Positions 1-8,559 of a stretch of DNA of 25,794 bases are shown here, piece after piece. The notes under the pieces are model-generated. The model did no database searches. It saw only the letters and a program-made list of their open reading frames with translations, and was not told the origin of the DNA. A program made the position numbers and the translations under genes. Source of the stretch: CADCVW01 sp035644935 (GTDB taxonomy: Bacteria; Pseudomonadota; Alphaproteobacteria; Sphingomonadales; Sphingomonadaceae); assembly GCA_035644935.1 (NCBI GenBank), contig DASQNO010000129.1, positions 1 to 25,794 of the forward strand, given 5' to 3'. Each line of letters opens with the position of its first letter. The stretch's first letter is position 1.

Positions 1-34
1 CATCAAGCGAAGCTGTGGGCGGCTCTCCTATTTC

Positions 35-56
35 GAGATGCGCGGTCGCGCATCTC
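35..56. repeat. Perfect 10-bp inverted repeat just upstream of tRNA-fMet
   Basis: GAGATGCGCG (35-44) and its exact complement CGCGCATCTC (47-56) are separated by only GT. The palindrome ends three bases before the tRNA 5' end. It is not followed by a T-run, so it is not a classical terminator. It could be the end of an upstream transcript, a protein-binding palindrome, or a leader hairpin removed by RNase P. The window starts too close to decide. Confidence 0.6.
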
Positions 57-59
57 TGT

Positions 60-136
<77 letters not shown>

Positions 137-151
137 AGTTCAATCAAACCG

Positions 152-185
152 AACCGTCTCAGGGAAACCCGAGGCGGTTTTTTTT
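152..185 (+). terminator. Rho-independent terminator of tRNA-fMet
   Basis: The stem pairs AACCG-T-CTC with GAG-G-CGGTT (one G·U) and continues as GGG/CCC around an AAA loop, with one bulged A. An eight-base T-run follows at 178-185. It lies 15 bases after the tRNA CCA end. Confidence 0.9.
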
Positions 186-328
186 GTGCCGATTTTACTA
201 CCGTGACTTGGCTCGCGTCAAATGCGCCGGGCGCGTCCCTGAACGTGCCACCAGATACCAGGACGTCGGTTTGCTTTTGGGGGTATTGTCCAGGGGTATG
301 ATCCGGCAGTCGGCAGGAGATACCCCCA

Positions 329-622
329 ATGGCCCTCAAGGAACTCCAAGTCCGCTACGCGATCAAACGGGCGAAGGACCACAAGCTCTCAGATGGAGGC
401 GGGCTCTACCTGCTCGTGCGTCCGAAAGGCTTGAAGCTCTGGCGCTTCAAGTATCGGTTTGACGGCAAGGAGAAGCTGCTCTCGTTCGATGCCTACCCGG
501 ACGTCGGACTGCCCGATGCGCGCCTGCGTGGCGCTCAGGCGAAGGTGGCTGGGGCAGGGGCAGACCCTGGTGCAAAGGCGAAGGCTTTAGCGAGCCGAGC
601 GCGGGAGCGGAGGCATCGCTGA
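329..622 (+). pseudogene. N-terminal stump of a P4-type tyrosine integrase
   Basis: The first ~85 residues match the N-terminal arm-DNA-binding region (DUF4102) of phage/island integrases: KLSDGGGLYLLVRPKG, KLWRFKYRFDGKEKLLSF and YPDVGLPDARLRGAQAK. An intact protein is about 400 residues with core-binding and catalytic R-H-R-Y domains. Here the frame stops at residue 97 and the last ten residues look unrelated to the family, so everything after roughly position 590 is lost. The location just downstream of a tRNA gene and the same orientation are typical of tRNA-targeting elements. No copy of the tRNA 3' end is visible elsewhere in the window, so the other element boundary is outside it or erased. 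Confidence 0.85.
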
Positions 623-712
623 TCGAAGCGGATGGACACCGTAGCGCTTTGATACGATGCAAGGCTGGGCGGCTGTCGGTGAACATTCCGGCGCTCAAGC
701 CCGTGATCGGGC

Positions 713-2850
713 CTAGACGGCGACACGGCGGCCAAAGTTACGGCAAAACTCGTCGCACTGCGCACGGTTGAAAGCGATTTTGCGGTAATGAGTATCGAAG
801 GCACAGATCGGCGAGGCGTTCGCCTTGATGATGTCGCGAGCAAGCTGTAGTTTGGTGGTGCGCTCGGCAACTCGGGCTTCCAGCGTCTCGTTAAGATGGC
901 GTAGTTGCTCCTCTCTATCCCGCAGCTCGGCCGTCGCCCCGACCCGCTCGACATGCGCCCAAGATCTCGCGGTGACCTCGCGGAGCAGGCTCAGCTCCGC
1001 GTCGGTCCACACTCGGGGGACCCGATCGTGGACGGCCATCAAGGCGGTGAGACGACCTCTCTTGACAAGCGGCATGCAGATGGTTGCGGCGATGCCGATG
1101 CTCTGGAAGGTCGCGGCTTCTTCGGGCGCAAGCTCGCGCAGATTGTCATTCACGACGAGGGGAAGGCCAGCGCCCAGTTTGGTGACCGCAAGCTTGCCAA
1201 AGTCGGCGAAGCTATAGTGCCCGGCAATGCTCATCGATCCTCGCGCAACCCAGTCGCCTCGGATCGTGAAGCCGTCTTGGTCTTCGTCCATATCAGCGTA
1301 AGCACAGACTGAGAGCTTCAAATGCTCTCCCAACATACGCGTGGTGGTGGCCAGGACCTCGTCGGCATCCACCAGCGGGGCTGTGGCAGCGCCGAGCCCG
1401 ATTAGAAATGTGAGGCGCGCTTCGCTCTCGCGCAACGCCTCTTCAGTAAGTTCAAGGTCGTGAATATCGACGGACGCGCCGAACCACCGGACGACTTCGC
1501 CCGTTTGCTGGTCGCGATGCGGTTCGCCTCGGACTAGAAACCAACGATAGTCACCGCCGGCCGAACGAATACGGTGTTCAACGAGATAATTCGTGCCCGT
1601 GCTCTGAGTCTCAGCAAACGCTGTCATCGTTGGAGCTTGATCATCCGGGTGGACGTAGAAGGCTGCTGCTGCATCACCCGCTCGTCGGAGCGTCAGCCGA
1701 TCCGACGTCATCGAACCATTGCTTATTGAAGAATTCGACGCGTCCCTCGGCATCGGTTAGCCAGATAATCTGCGGAACGGCGTCAGCCATCGATCGAAAT
1801 TGTGCTTCGCTTTTTCGTAATGCGACATCACGCGCCTTCTCGACGGCGATATTGCGGGCCTCGATCACGGTCCCGATCGGGCGGCCTTCGTCGTCGGCAA
1901 GCGGGCTTGCCGTGAAGGCCACCGGATAAACGAGCCATCGCGCGCTACGAAGAGTTCCTCACCGGATGTTTGTGTACGTTCGGGGAAGGCGCGGTCGATT
2001 GGACACTCTTCCAGCGGACAGTGACTGCCGTCCGGCCTTGTATGGTGAACCACGTCGTGCAAGGCGCGACCGTGCATCTGCGCAAATGTGTAGCCAGTCA
2101 GCGCTTCAGCGGCCGCGTTTGCGTAGGTGCAATGCTGGCGCTCATCCATCAGGAACACGGCCATACGGGTCTTGTTCAAGACAGCGGCTAATCGACAGGA
2201 AGTTTGCTCAAGAGCTGCTTCGGCGTCACGCCGACCCTGGACTTCGGCTTCGAGCCGTTCCGCCCGCTCGTCGCGTTGACGAACAGCGCGCCGAAGTTCG
2301 AGCTGCGTCATCACTTGCCGCGTCAGCACTTCGAGGGTGAGCCGTTGGTGATCGGTAATACCGCCCGGCGCGGCTTTGTATTGAGGACGCTAACGGTTCC
2401 CAGCGGCAACCCCTTGGGCGTCTCCAGCAAGGCACCCGCGTAGAAACGCAGGCCGGGGTTGCCCGTTACCAGCGGATTGGATGCGAACCGAACATCCTTG
2501 GCGGAATCGGGAACGACAAAGATCCTCGGCTGTAACATCGCTTGCGCGCAAATCGAAACGTCGAGTGGCAGCTCGTTGGCCCCGATGCCTACTTCGGCCC
2601 TAAAGCATTGTCGATCCTGCGCGATAAGGTTCACAACCGCGATAGGGGCTTCGAACACGTTGGCCGCCAGACGAACGATGCCGTCGAACTCCGGTTCGCG
2701 CGGGCTGTCGAGAATGTCGTAACCCGCCAGTGCCTCTAGGCGCTCGGCTTGGTTCCAAGGCGGCGATAAAGCGACGGGCGTCTCCGTTCCGCAACCGAGT
2801 GTATCGGCTTTGACGGGGCGATCGCCGTTAATTATGCAGATACAATCCAT
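713..2850 (-). pseudogene. Decayed multi-domain GAF/PAS sensor kinase, kinase domain missing
   Basis: Four reading-frame pieces on the minus strand join into one sensor protein. The order is an N-terminal GAF domain (ERLEALAGYDILDSP onward, 2323-2790), a PAS domain (2329-1925), a second PAS starting SEAQFRSMADAVPQIIWLTD, a PAC/GAF section (1660-900), a coiled coil (LNETLEARVAERTTKLQLAR), and the first ~40 residues of another PAS. Single-base shifts break it near 2356-2363, 1928-1930 and 1677-1679. Each piece resumes the expected family sequence in the next frame. It stops at 713 in the middle of the last PAS, so no His-box or ATPase domain remains. Start 2850 (ATG) is chosen because the GAF begins soon after; an upstream ATG at 2934 adds only unlikely sequence. 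Any ancestral function would have been a cytoplasmic sensor histidine kinase, judged from family architecture. Confidence 0.85.
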
Positions 2851-3196
2851 TAGGGACGCACCCGCCTCCTGTCCCGTAGCGCAGCGGTAAGCACGAGATA
2901 TCGCAGGGGCAAGTGGCTCTAAGCAGCGCGCCAAACGATTCGGAGGGTAGATCGGGGATCTAGAACATGGGACTGCCTAGCCTGCGCCGAGCGGCGAAGT
3001 GCTTCGGCCTGATCGGCGCATAAACGTGATTGACGAAAATTTCGCTTTTCTGCTTCCCGGCTCGATGAGCGATGTCGCTTCGGCCAAACTGATCCGTCAG
3101 CCGCAGATGAATGAACGTCGCGTCTTGGGGAGCGCCTCCCGGAGCCTGAACGTCTGCTTTTGGGTCAACGCCGTCGGGGATCAGCCGGCATCGTCT

Positions 3197-3850
3197 TCAA
3201 CGAGCCCCGTAGGCGCGCATGAAGACTTGAATGCCGTGCTGGACGCGGCGGTCGATCTCCGCAGTCCCCGGCGAGGGTATGCGCCCCATCGCCAACTCCT
3301 TGTGAAGCATGCCGTACCATAGGTTGATGAGGTCCTCGGCTCCTTGGATTGGGTTATCGATGACAACTTCGCCCCGATCGCGACCAGCCGCGATGAGCTC
3401 GGCCAGTTTAGCGCGGCAATGATAAGGGCCCGCTTCGAAGAAGCGTCGGGCAAGCTCCGGGTGACGGACCGCTTCAACGGACAAGGAGCGATCAAAGGCA
3501 ATCAGTTCCGCGGAGGTCAGGAAACGGAGCAAGGGCACGCCCATCGCGAAAAGGCATTCGCGCAGCGAGTCACCGCGGGGAGGGGATTGGATGAGGCCCT
3601 GCTCCATCATAGCGACAGCCCGGCGGACGCAGGCTTCGAACAAGGTCAGCTTGTCGCCGAAATGGCCATAAACCGTGACCTTGGACACGCCCGCGCCCGC
3701 GGCGACATCCTCGATCGTCGTACCCTCCACCCCGCGCTGGAAGAACAGGCTGTGCGCTGATTCCAGGATGGCGTCGCGCTTGGCCGTATCGCGTGAGCGG
3801 CCGGAGCGGCGCCCCGCGGGGGAGTTGGAGGAGGAGAGAAGATCCGTCAT
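3197..3850 (-). CDS. TetR/AcrR-family repressor, probable regulator of the divergent ABC exporter
   Basis: A 217-residue protein of normal TetR length. The N-terminal DNA-binding helix-turn-helix is at residues ~44-63 (TTIEDVAAGAGVSKVTVYGH), followed by FGDKLTLFEA, the conserved start of helix 4. The C-terminal ligand-binding half (FDRSLSVEAVRHPELARRFF) resembles the AefR-like C-terminal domain. It is transcribed away from the four-gene exporter that starts 150 bases from its own start codon. The region between holds two copies of the same inverted repeat. Local repression of the pump, relieved by a pump substrate, is the likely role. The inducer is unknown. Confidence 0.93.
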   Translation of the reverse strand: MTDLLSSSNSPAGRRSGRSRDTAKRDAILESAHSLFFQRGVEGTTIEDVAAGAGVSKVTVYGHFGDKLTLFEACVRRAVAMMEQGLIQSPPRGDSLRECLFAMGVPLLRFLTSAELIAFDRSLSVEAVRHPELARRFFEAGPYHCRAKLAELIAAGRDRGEVVIDNPIQGAEDLINLWYGMLHKELAMGRIPSPGTAEIDRRVQHGIQVFMRAYGAR

Positions 3851-3888
3851 CTGAGAGCCTTAGTAGTAGCATCCGCAGATATCACAAA

Positions 3889-3906
3889 CTGAACGTTGCA
3901 GTTCAT
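3889..3906. promoter_or_regulatory. Putative TetR operator A
   Basis: CTGAAC-N6-GTTCAT, an inverted repeat with one outer mismatch. It shares half-sites and spacing with the perfect repeat at 3966-3983. It overlaps the -35 element proposed for the exporter operon, where a bound repressor would block RNA polymerase. The assignment to the adjacent TetR protein is inference. Confidence 0.65.
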
Positions 3907-3924
3907 TTTAAACGCGCGTAGATA
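3896..3924 (+). promoter_or_regulatory. Candidate promoter of the ABC exporter operon
   Basis: TTGCAG (3896-3901) and TAGATA (3919-3924) are separated by 17 bases, a reasonable sigma-70-type match. Transcription would begin near 3931, leaving a leader of about 70 bases that contains operator B. Sphingomonad promoters are variable, so this is a prediction from spacing and overlap with operator A. Confidence 0.45.
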
Positions 3925-3965
3925 CGGGAGGCGCTCAGAACGCGAACTTGGCGACGTGTTTACCT

Positions 3966-3983
3966 CTGAACGGGAAAGTTCAG
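3966..3983. promoter_or_regulatory. Putative TetR operator B
   Basis: CTGAAC-GGGAAA-GTTCAG is a perfect 6-bp inverted repeat with a 6-bp spacer. Its centre is 77 bp from that of operator A, and it ends 17 bases before the permease start codon. Downstream of the proposed transcription start, it could act as a roadblock or support cooperative binding with site A. Confidence 0.7.
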
Positions 3984-4000
3984 TCTAGGAGCCGACGGGC

Positions 4001-5140
4001 ATGGCCTGGATCGCTATCCGAATGCTGACGGGCGACACCGCCAAGTTCTTCGGGCTGGTGTTCGGCGTCGCCTTTTCGACGCTCCTCATCGCCCAGCAGC
4101 TGACGATCTTCGTCAACTTGATCGAACGCGGCGCCGCGCAGGTGCACAACGTGCCGAGCGCCGACATCTGGGTCATGGACCCGTCGAGCCGCACCGCCGA
4201 ACTCAGCGTACCGATGCCGTCCACCGATCTGTACCGGGTGCGGGGTGTCGCGGGCGTGTCCTGGGCGGTGCCGCTGATCATCGCCAACGCGGTCGTACGG
4301 ACGGCCGAGGGCAAGGTGGAGGCGGTCAGCGTCATCGGGGTGGATGACGCGACGCTGATCGGGCTGCCGCGTACCGTGATGTCCGGCGCTCGCGAGGACC
4401 TCGCGGCGCCGGACGCGATTTTCATCGACGGGGTGGGCGCGCGAAAGCTGTTCCCGGACGTACCCGATCCGCTAGGCATTCGACTGGAGCTCAACGACCG
4501 GCGCGCGGTGGTGCGCGGGCTGGTGGACGCGAATCCGTCTTTCACCAGCGGCGTGCTGCTCTACACGCGCTATTCCAACGCGCTGAACTATGTGCCGGGA
4601 ACCCGGAACCGGACGAGCTTTGTGCTAGTCCGCGCGGCCGCCGGATTGGATGCCAAGGCGCTTGCGCTGCGGATCGAACGCAGTACGGGGCTGAAGGCCC
4701 GCACGTCCCCGGAGTTCGCCCGCGCGGGCGTCGACTTCATAATCGAGAATACGGGCATACCGATCAATTTCGGCATCACGGTAGCGCTGGGCTTCGTCGT
4801 GGGCGTCGCGATCGTCGGGCTGACGTTCAGCCTGTTCATACGCGACAACGTCAAGCAGTTCGGGGCTCTGAAGGCGATCGGGGTCACCAATGGCAAGATC
4901 CGCGGCATGGTCGCGGCGCAGGCGGGCACGGTGGGCTTCATAGGCTACGGCATCGGCGTGCTGCTCGCCGCCGCGTTCATACACGTGGGCAGCGCCAACT
5001 CGGACGAGTTCAAGGGCTTCTACTCGCCGTGGCAAATCCCTGCCGTAACGGCGGGCGTCGTCATGCTGATGATCTTGCTTACGGGGTTCCTGTCGCTTCG
5101 CGTCGTGCTGAAGACTGATCCGGCGGAGGTGTTCCGGTGA
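4001..5140 (+). CDS. ABC exporter permease, FtsX/MacB/DevC-like
   Basis: A 379-residue inner-membrane protein. One transmembrane helix lies near residues 14-34. A large periplasmic domain (~40-250) follows, then three C-terminal helices at about 255-280, 305-330 and 345-368, the FtsX-type topology of MacB, LolC/E and DevC permeases. The cytoplasmic loop RDNVKQFGALKAIGVTNGKI is the conserved element that contacts the ATPase. The C-terminus TDPAEVFR is typical (DP-E-x-F/L-R). ATG 4001 is preceded by TAGGAG. Its stop overlaps the next gene by four bases (GTGA). With the ATPase, adaptor and outer-membrane channel it should form a tripartite efflux pump. The substrate cannot be read from the sequence. 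Confidence 0.93.
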   Translation: MAWIAIRMLTGDTAKFFGLVFGVAFSTLLIAQQLTIFVNLIERGAAQVHNVPSADIWVMDPSSRTAELSVPMPSTDLYRVRGVAGVSWAVPLIIANAVVRTAEGKVEAVSVIGVDDATLIGLPRTVMSGAREDLAAPDAIFIDGVGARKLFPDVPDPLGIRLELNDRRAVVRGLVDANPSFTSGVLLYTRYSNALNYVPGTRNRTSFVLVRAAAGLDAKALALRIERSTGLKARTSPEFARAGVDFIIENTGIPINFGITVALGFVVGVAIVGLTFSLFIRDNVKQFGALKAIGVTNGKIRGMVAAQAGTVGFIGYGIGVLLAAAFIHVGSANSDEFKGFYSPWQIPAVTAGVVMLMILLTGFLSLRVVLKTDPAEVFR

Positions 5141-5856
5141 GCGAGGCCATCGCGGTCAGCGGGATCGTCAAGGACTTCCCGATCGGATCCAACAGCATTC
5201 GGGTTCTGCACGGCATCGACGTGGCGGTACGCACAGGCGAGCTGACCTATCTCGTGGGAGAGTCCGGATCGGGCAAGACAACGCTGATCTCCATCATCGC
5301 GGGCATCCTATCGCCGACTGTGGGCGGGGTGCGCGTGTTCGGGACCGACATCTACGGCTTAAGCGGAAGCGCGCTGGTGCGGTTCCGATTGAAGACAATC
5401 GGTTTCATCTTCCAGCAGTACAATCTGCTCCCTGCGCTGACTGCGGCGGAGAATGCGGCGGTGCCCCTGATCGCCGCAGGTGTGGCGCGGGGGGAAGCAG
5501 TCGAGCGGGCGCGGGCTCTGCTTGATAAGCTCGGCATCGCCGATCAGGCGGACAAGTATCAGCGCCAGCTGTCCGGCGGGCAGCAGCAGCGGGTCGCGAT
5601 CGCGCGGGCGCTGGTCCACGAACCCAGGCTGGTGGTCTGCGACGAGCCGACCGCGGCGCTGGACGCCAGATCAGGGCGCCGTGTGATGGACCTGCTCCGC
5701 GAGGTGGCGCTGGCGTCCGACCGCGCGGTGATCATCGTTACTCACGACAACCGCATCTTCGATTTGGCCGACCGCATTCTCCAGATGGAGGACGGCCGCA
5801 TCGTCGCCGACGGCAAGACCATCGAAGAACACGCACGAGTGGAACAGCCCGCATGA
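5137..5856 (+). CDS. ABC exporter ATP-binding subunit (MacB/LolD-like)
   Basis: A 239-residue nucleotide-binding domain with all motifs: Walker A GESGSGKTT (residues 41-49), Q-loop in FIFQQYNLLPALT, signature LSGGQQQR (~145-152), Walker B LVVCDEPTAAL (~165-175) and H-loop VTHDNR. It powers the permease encoded immediately upstream. The start is GTG at 5137, inside the permease stop (GTGA overlap). This implies translational coupling and equal stoichiometry. Its own stop overlaps the adaptor start by four bases (ATGA). Confidence 0.96.
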   Translation: MSEAIAVSGIVKDFPIGSNSIRVLHGIDVAVRTGELTYLVGESGSGKTTLISIIAGILSPTVGGVRVFGTDIYGLSGSALVRFRLKTIGFIFQQYNLLPALTAAENAAVPLIAAGVARGEAVERARALLDKLGIADQADKYQRQLSGGQQQRVAIARALVHEPRLVVCDEPTAALDARSGRRVMDLLREVALASDRAVIIVTHDNRIFDLADRILQMEDGRIVADGKTIEEHARVEQPA

Positions 5857-6857
5857 AACGTCCCTCCTTCACCCGCGTCGTCCTGCCGATCCTGGCGGCG
5901 CTCGGCATGGTGTTCGCGGCCTTCATGGTGTGGGCCGGCCAGCCCGCCCGCGGGCGCACCGATCCGGCGGAGACACCGCCCACCGCGCCGGTCGCTCAGG
6001 CCAAGACGGGTACGGTGTCGGGGGCGGGCGTGGTGGAGCCGTCCAGCGAACTGATCGAGGTCGGCGCGCAGCGCCCGGGGCTCGTCACGCGCGTCGCGGT
6101 TCGGGCCGGCGATCGCGTGAGCCGGGGTCAATTGCTGTTTACGATCGACAGCCGGGATGCCGACTCGGACATCGCCGAAGCGCGCGCGGCCGTCGCGCTG
6201 GCGCGCAGCCGGGTGCGGTCGGCCGCGGTCGATTTGGACGCGGCTCAGCGGCAGCTGAACCTCTACACGGCGGTGGAGGACCCCCGCGCGGTCGCCGAGC
6301 AGCAGGTCATCGACCGGCGGTCGCAACGCGATCAGGCAAGCGCGCGGCTGGCGGTGGCGCGCGCGGACGTCGACACCGCGGAGGCGCGGCTGGCCAGCGC
6401 GCAGACCGAGGCGGGGCTGCTCGCCGTGCGCGCGCCAAGATCGGCCCAGGTGCTGCAGGTGCGCACGCGGGCTGGACAGTATGCGACCGCCGGACCCGGG
6501 GCCGGCGGCAGCGAGCCTTTGATGATCCTTGGCGAAACGCAGCCGCTGCACGTCCGCATTGACGTCGATGAATCGGAGATCGGCCGCGCCGCCTTTGGTG
6601 CGCCCGCCATGGTGTCGCCGCAGGGATCGGCTTCCGCCCGCGTTCGCGCGACGTTCGTGCGCGCCGAGCCGCTGGTCGTGCCCAAGAGATCGCTGACCAA
6701 CGCGGCAACCGAGCGCGTAGACGTGCGGGTGCTTCAGCTTCTCTATGCCTTGCCGGCCGACGCGAACGGCTTCTTCGTCGGGCAGCAGGTGGACGCGTAC
6801 ATTCCGGCCAAGGGTGGCCCTGGCAACGTTGGACGGGCTGGGAGCGCCGCGCGGTGA
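5853..6857 (+). CDS. HlyD/DevB-like periplasmic adaptor of the ABC exporter
   Basis: A 334-residue membrane-fusion protein. An N-terminal membrane anchor (residues ~8-28, VVLPILAALGMVFAAFMVW) is followed by a Pro-rich stretch. A first lipoyl half (GLVTRVAVRAGDRVSRGQLLF) comes next, then a long Ala/Arg/Asp-rich alpha-helical hairpin (~105-190) and a second lipoyl half (VRAPRSAQVLQVRTRAGQYA). A beta-barrel region (MILGETQPLHVRIDVDESEIG) completes it. This order is characteristic of adaptors linking an inner-membrane pump to a TolC-type channel. It overlaps both neighbours by 4 nt, marking it as a core part of the exporter operon. Confidence 0.95.
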   Translation: MKRPSFTRVVLPILAALGMVFAAFMVWAGQPARGRTDPAETPPTAPVAQAKTGTVSGAGVVEPSSELIEVGAQRPGLVTRVAVRAGDRVSRGQLLFTIDSRDADSDIAEARAAVALARSRVRSAAVDLDAAQRQLNLYTAVEDPRAVAEQQVIDRRSQRDQASARLAVARADVDTAEARLASAQTEAGLLAVRAPRSAQVLQVRTRAGQYATAGPGAGGSEPLMILGETQPLHVRIDVDESEIGRAAFGAPAMVSPQGSASARVRATFVRAEPLVVPKRSLTNAATERVDVRVLQLLYALPADANGFFVGQQVDAYIPAKGGPGNVGRAGSAAR

Positions 6858-8278
6858 GAGCGCACGCGGTCCTGTTGATCGGCGTTGCCGCGCTCGCCGC
6901 CTGCGCGGGGCCGCGGGCGGTCACCGTGCCGCCGCCCGTGCCGCCGGCGCTGTCCGCCTTCACGGCGGGACCGTTCGGCACGCCCGCGGGCGAATGGTGG
7001 CGGGAGCGGCTGAGCGATCCGGGCCTCGTCCGGCTGATCGAAGCGGCGCTAGCCAATTCGCCCGACCTCGCGGCGGCGAGCGCGCGCATCGAGGGCGCAC
7101 GCGCATCTCTGCGCGCCCGGAATGCGGACCGGCTGCCGAACATCGGCGGCAGCGCCGGGGCGACCTTCAGCCGGTCCGCCGACGCGGAAAGTATCGGCGG
7201 GGGCGACCCGCCGCCGGGTATCGCGATCGACCGCGAGCGCGTGACCGGGCGCGTGGGACTGGACGCAAGCTACGACCTCGATCTGTTTGGCGGGCTTCGG
7301 GCCGACCGGCGTGCGGCCGCGGCGCGGCTGGATGCCGCGGGCGCCGACGCGGCGGCCGTGCGGCTGGCGCTGGTGACCGACGTCGCGCGCAACTACGTCG
7401 CCGCGGCGGCGGCGAACGCGCGGGCAGGGGTGGCGCGCGACAATGTCGCCTCGGCACGCGACCTGCTCGGCATCACGAGAGTGCGGGTCCGGGCCGGGCT
7501 GGTGGCGGGAATCGATACGACGCGCGCCGAGTCACTGCTTGCGGAAGCGTCCGCGACCTTGCCGCCGCTGGAGGGGGAGCGAGGAGCGCGGATCGCGGCG
7601 TTGGCGACGTTGACCGCGCTGTCGCCTGCGGAGATCGGACCGCTTGTCGCGCGCGCGCCGGCCGCACCGCGGTTCGGCGGGCTGTCGGTCGGCATTCCTT
7701 CGGACCTGCTGGCGCGCCGTCCCGATATTCTGGCGGCGATTGGCCGCGTTGCAGCGAGCGATGCGGACGTGGCGTCGGCGCTCGCCGCGCGCTACCCGCG
7801 GCTGACCGTGACCGGCGCGGTTGGGCTGGTCGCCACATCACTTGGCCGCTTCTTCTCCGGCGACGCGCTGAGCCTAGCGGCTGGGCCGGGCCTTGCAGGT
7901 CCCCTGTTCGACTTCGGCCGCAATCGCGCGGCGGTGGCCGGCGCCCGCGCCCGCACCGACGAGGCGGTGGCTGACTACCGCGCGGCGGTGCTGCGCGCGT
8001 TTGGCGAAGTCGAACAGAACCTTGCGCTCGCCGCTGCAGCCGAGCGGCAGCGACTGGCGCTGGAGCGGCTGGTAGCGGCGAATGCCGACACCGCGTCGAT
8101 CGCGCGTGTTCAGTACCGTCGGGGCCTGACCGACTTTCTGGGCGTGCTCGACGTGGAACAGGCGCTGTTCCGCAGCCGGGACGCGGCCATCGCCGCGGCA
8201 GGTCGGGCGGCGGACGTGCAGATTGCGTTATTTAGGGCTGTCGGGGGAGACCTCAGCGCTGCTTCGTCGTCACGATGA
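6854..8278 (+). CDS. NodT-family outer-membrane factor lipoprotein
   Basis: A 474-residue TolC-like channel. A lipoprotein signal peptide has the lipobox LAAC with the acylated Cys at residue 17. Two outer-membrane-efflux repeats follow. The family motif WWRERLSDPGLVRLIEAALANS is present in part at ~47-68, as are YDLDLFGGLRADR and IPSDLLARRPDI, which are diagnostic for NodT/OprM-type proteins. The start GTG overlaps the adaptor stop (GTGA). Encoding its own outer-membrane factor means the pump does not need a shared TolC. Translation initiates at GTG because no ATG in a sensible place precedes the signal peptide. Confidence 0.95.
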   Translation: MRAHAVLLIGVAALAACAGPRAVTVPPPVPPALSAFTAGPFGTPAGEWWRERLSDPGLVRLIEAALANSPDLAAASARIEGARASLRARNADRLPNIGGSAGATFSRSADAESIGGGDPPPGIAIDRERVTGRVGLDASYDLDLFGGLRADRRAAAARLDAAGADAAAVRLALVTDVARNYVAAAAANARAGVARDNVASARDLLGITRVRVRAGLVAGIDTTRAESLLAEASATLPPLEGERGARIAALATLTALSPAEIGPLVARAPAAPRFGGLSVGIPSDLLARRPDILAAIGRVAASDADVASALAARYPRLTVTGAVGLVATSLGRFFSGDALSLAAGPGLAGPLFDFGRNRAAVAGARARTDEAVADYRAAVLRAFGEVEQNLALAAAAERQRLALERLVAANADTASIARVQYRRGLTDFLGVLDVEQALFRSRDAAIAAAGRAADVQIALFRAVGGDLSAASSSR

Positions 8279-8559
8279 TTTACCGCTGCGTCAGCGAAAC
8301 AGCGGCGGTCTGATGTAACTACACGTGAGGCGCACGTATAGCGGGAGTCACCCAGGCCCGGAGGGACGAAGCCGTATCTTTCAACACCATTATGAAGATT
8401 GGCCGCGTTCCCGTTCGACGGGTCTGTTCGGCCCTTGTTCAATCTGACCAGCGATGGTGCGGGCGCCAGCTTCGAGAGAGGTGATGCCGCAATCCTGTTC
8501 TCTGGCGGTGATGCTTGTTCCGTATCTGAGAGTGAGCGACGCCGGGATTGGACCAACCT

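Noticed and set aside
2999..3322. 107-codon plus-strand ORF between the sensor remnant and tetR
   Set aside because: Runs into the tetR 3' end on the opposite strand, no ribosome site, no family resemblance. I see nothing convincing in 2935-3196.
6745..7974. 409-codon open frame overlapping the outer-membrane factor in another frame
   Set aside because: Extreme Arg/Gly/Ala composition and overlap with a well-supported NodT-type gene.
8279..8559. Short ORFs between the exporter operon and the 8560 gene
   Set aside because: None has a ribosome site or family resemblance; no clear terminator is visible either.
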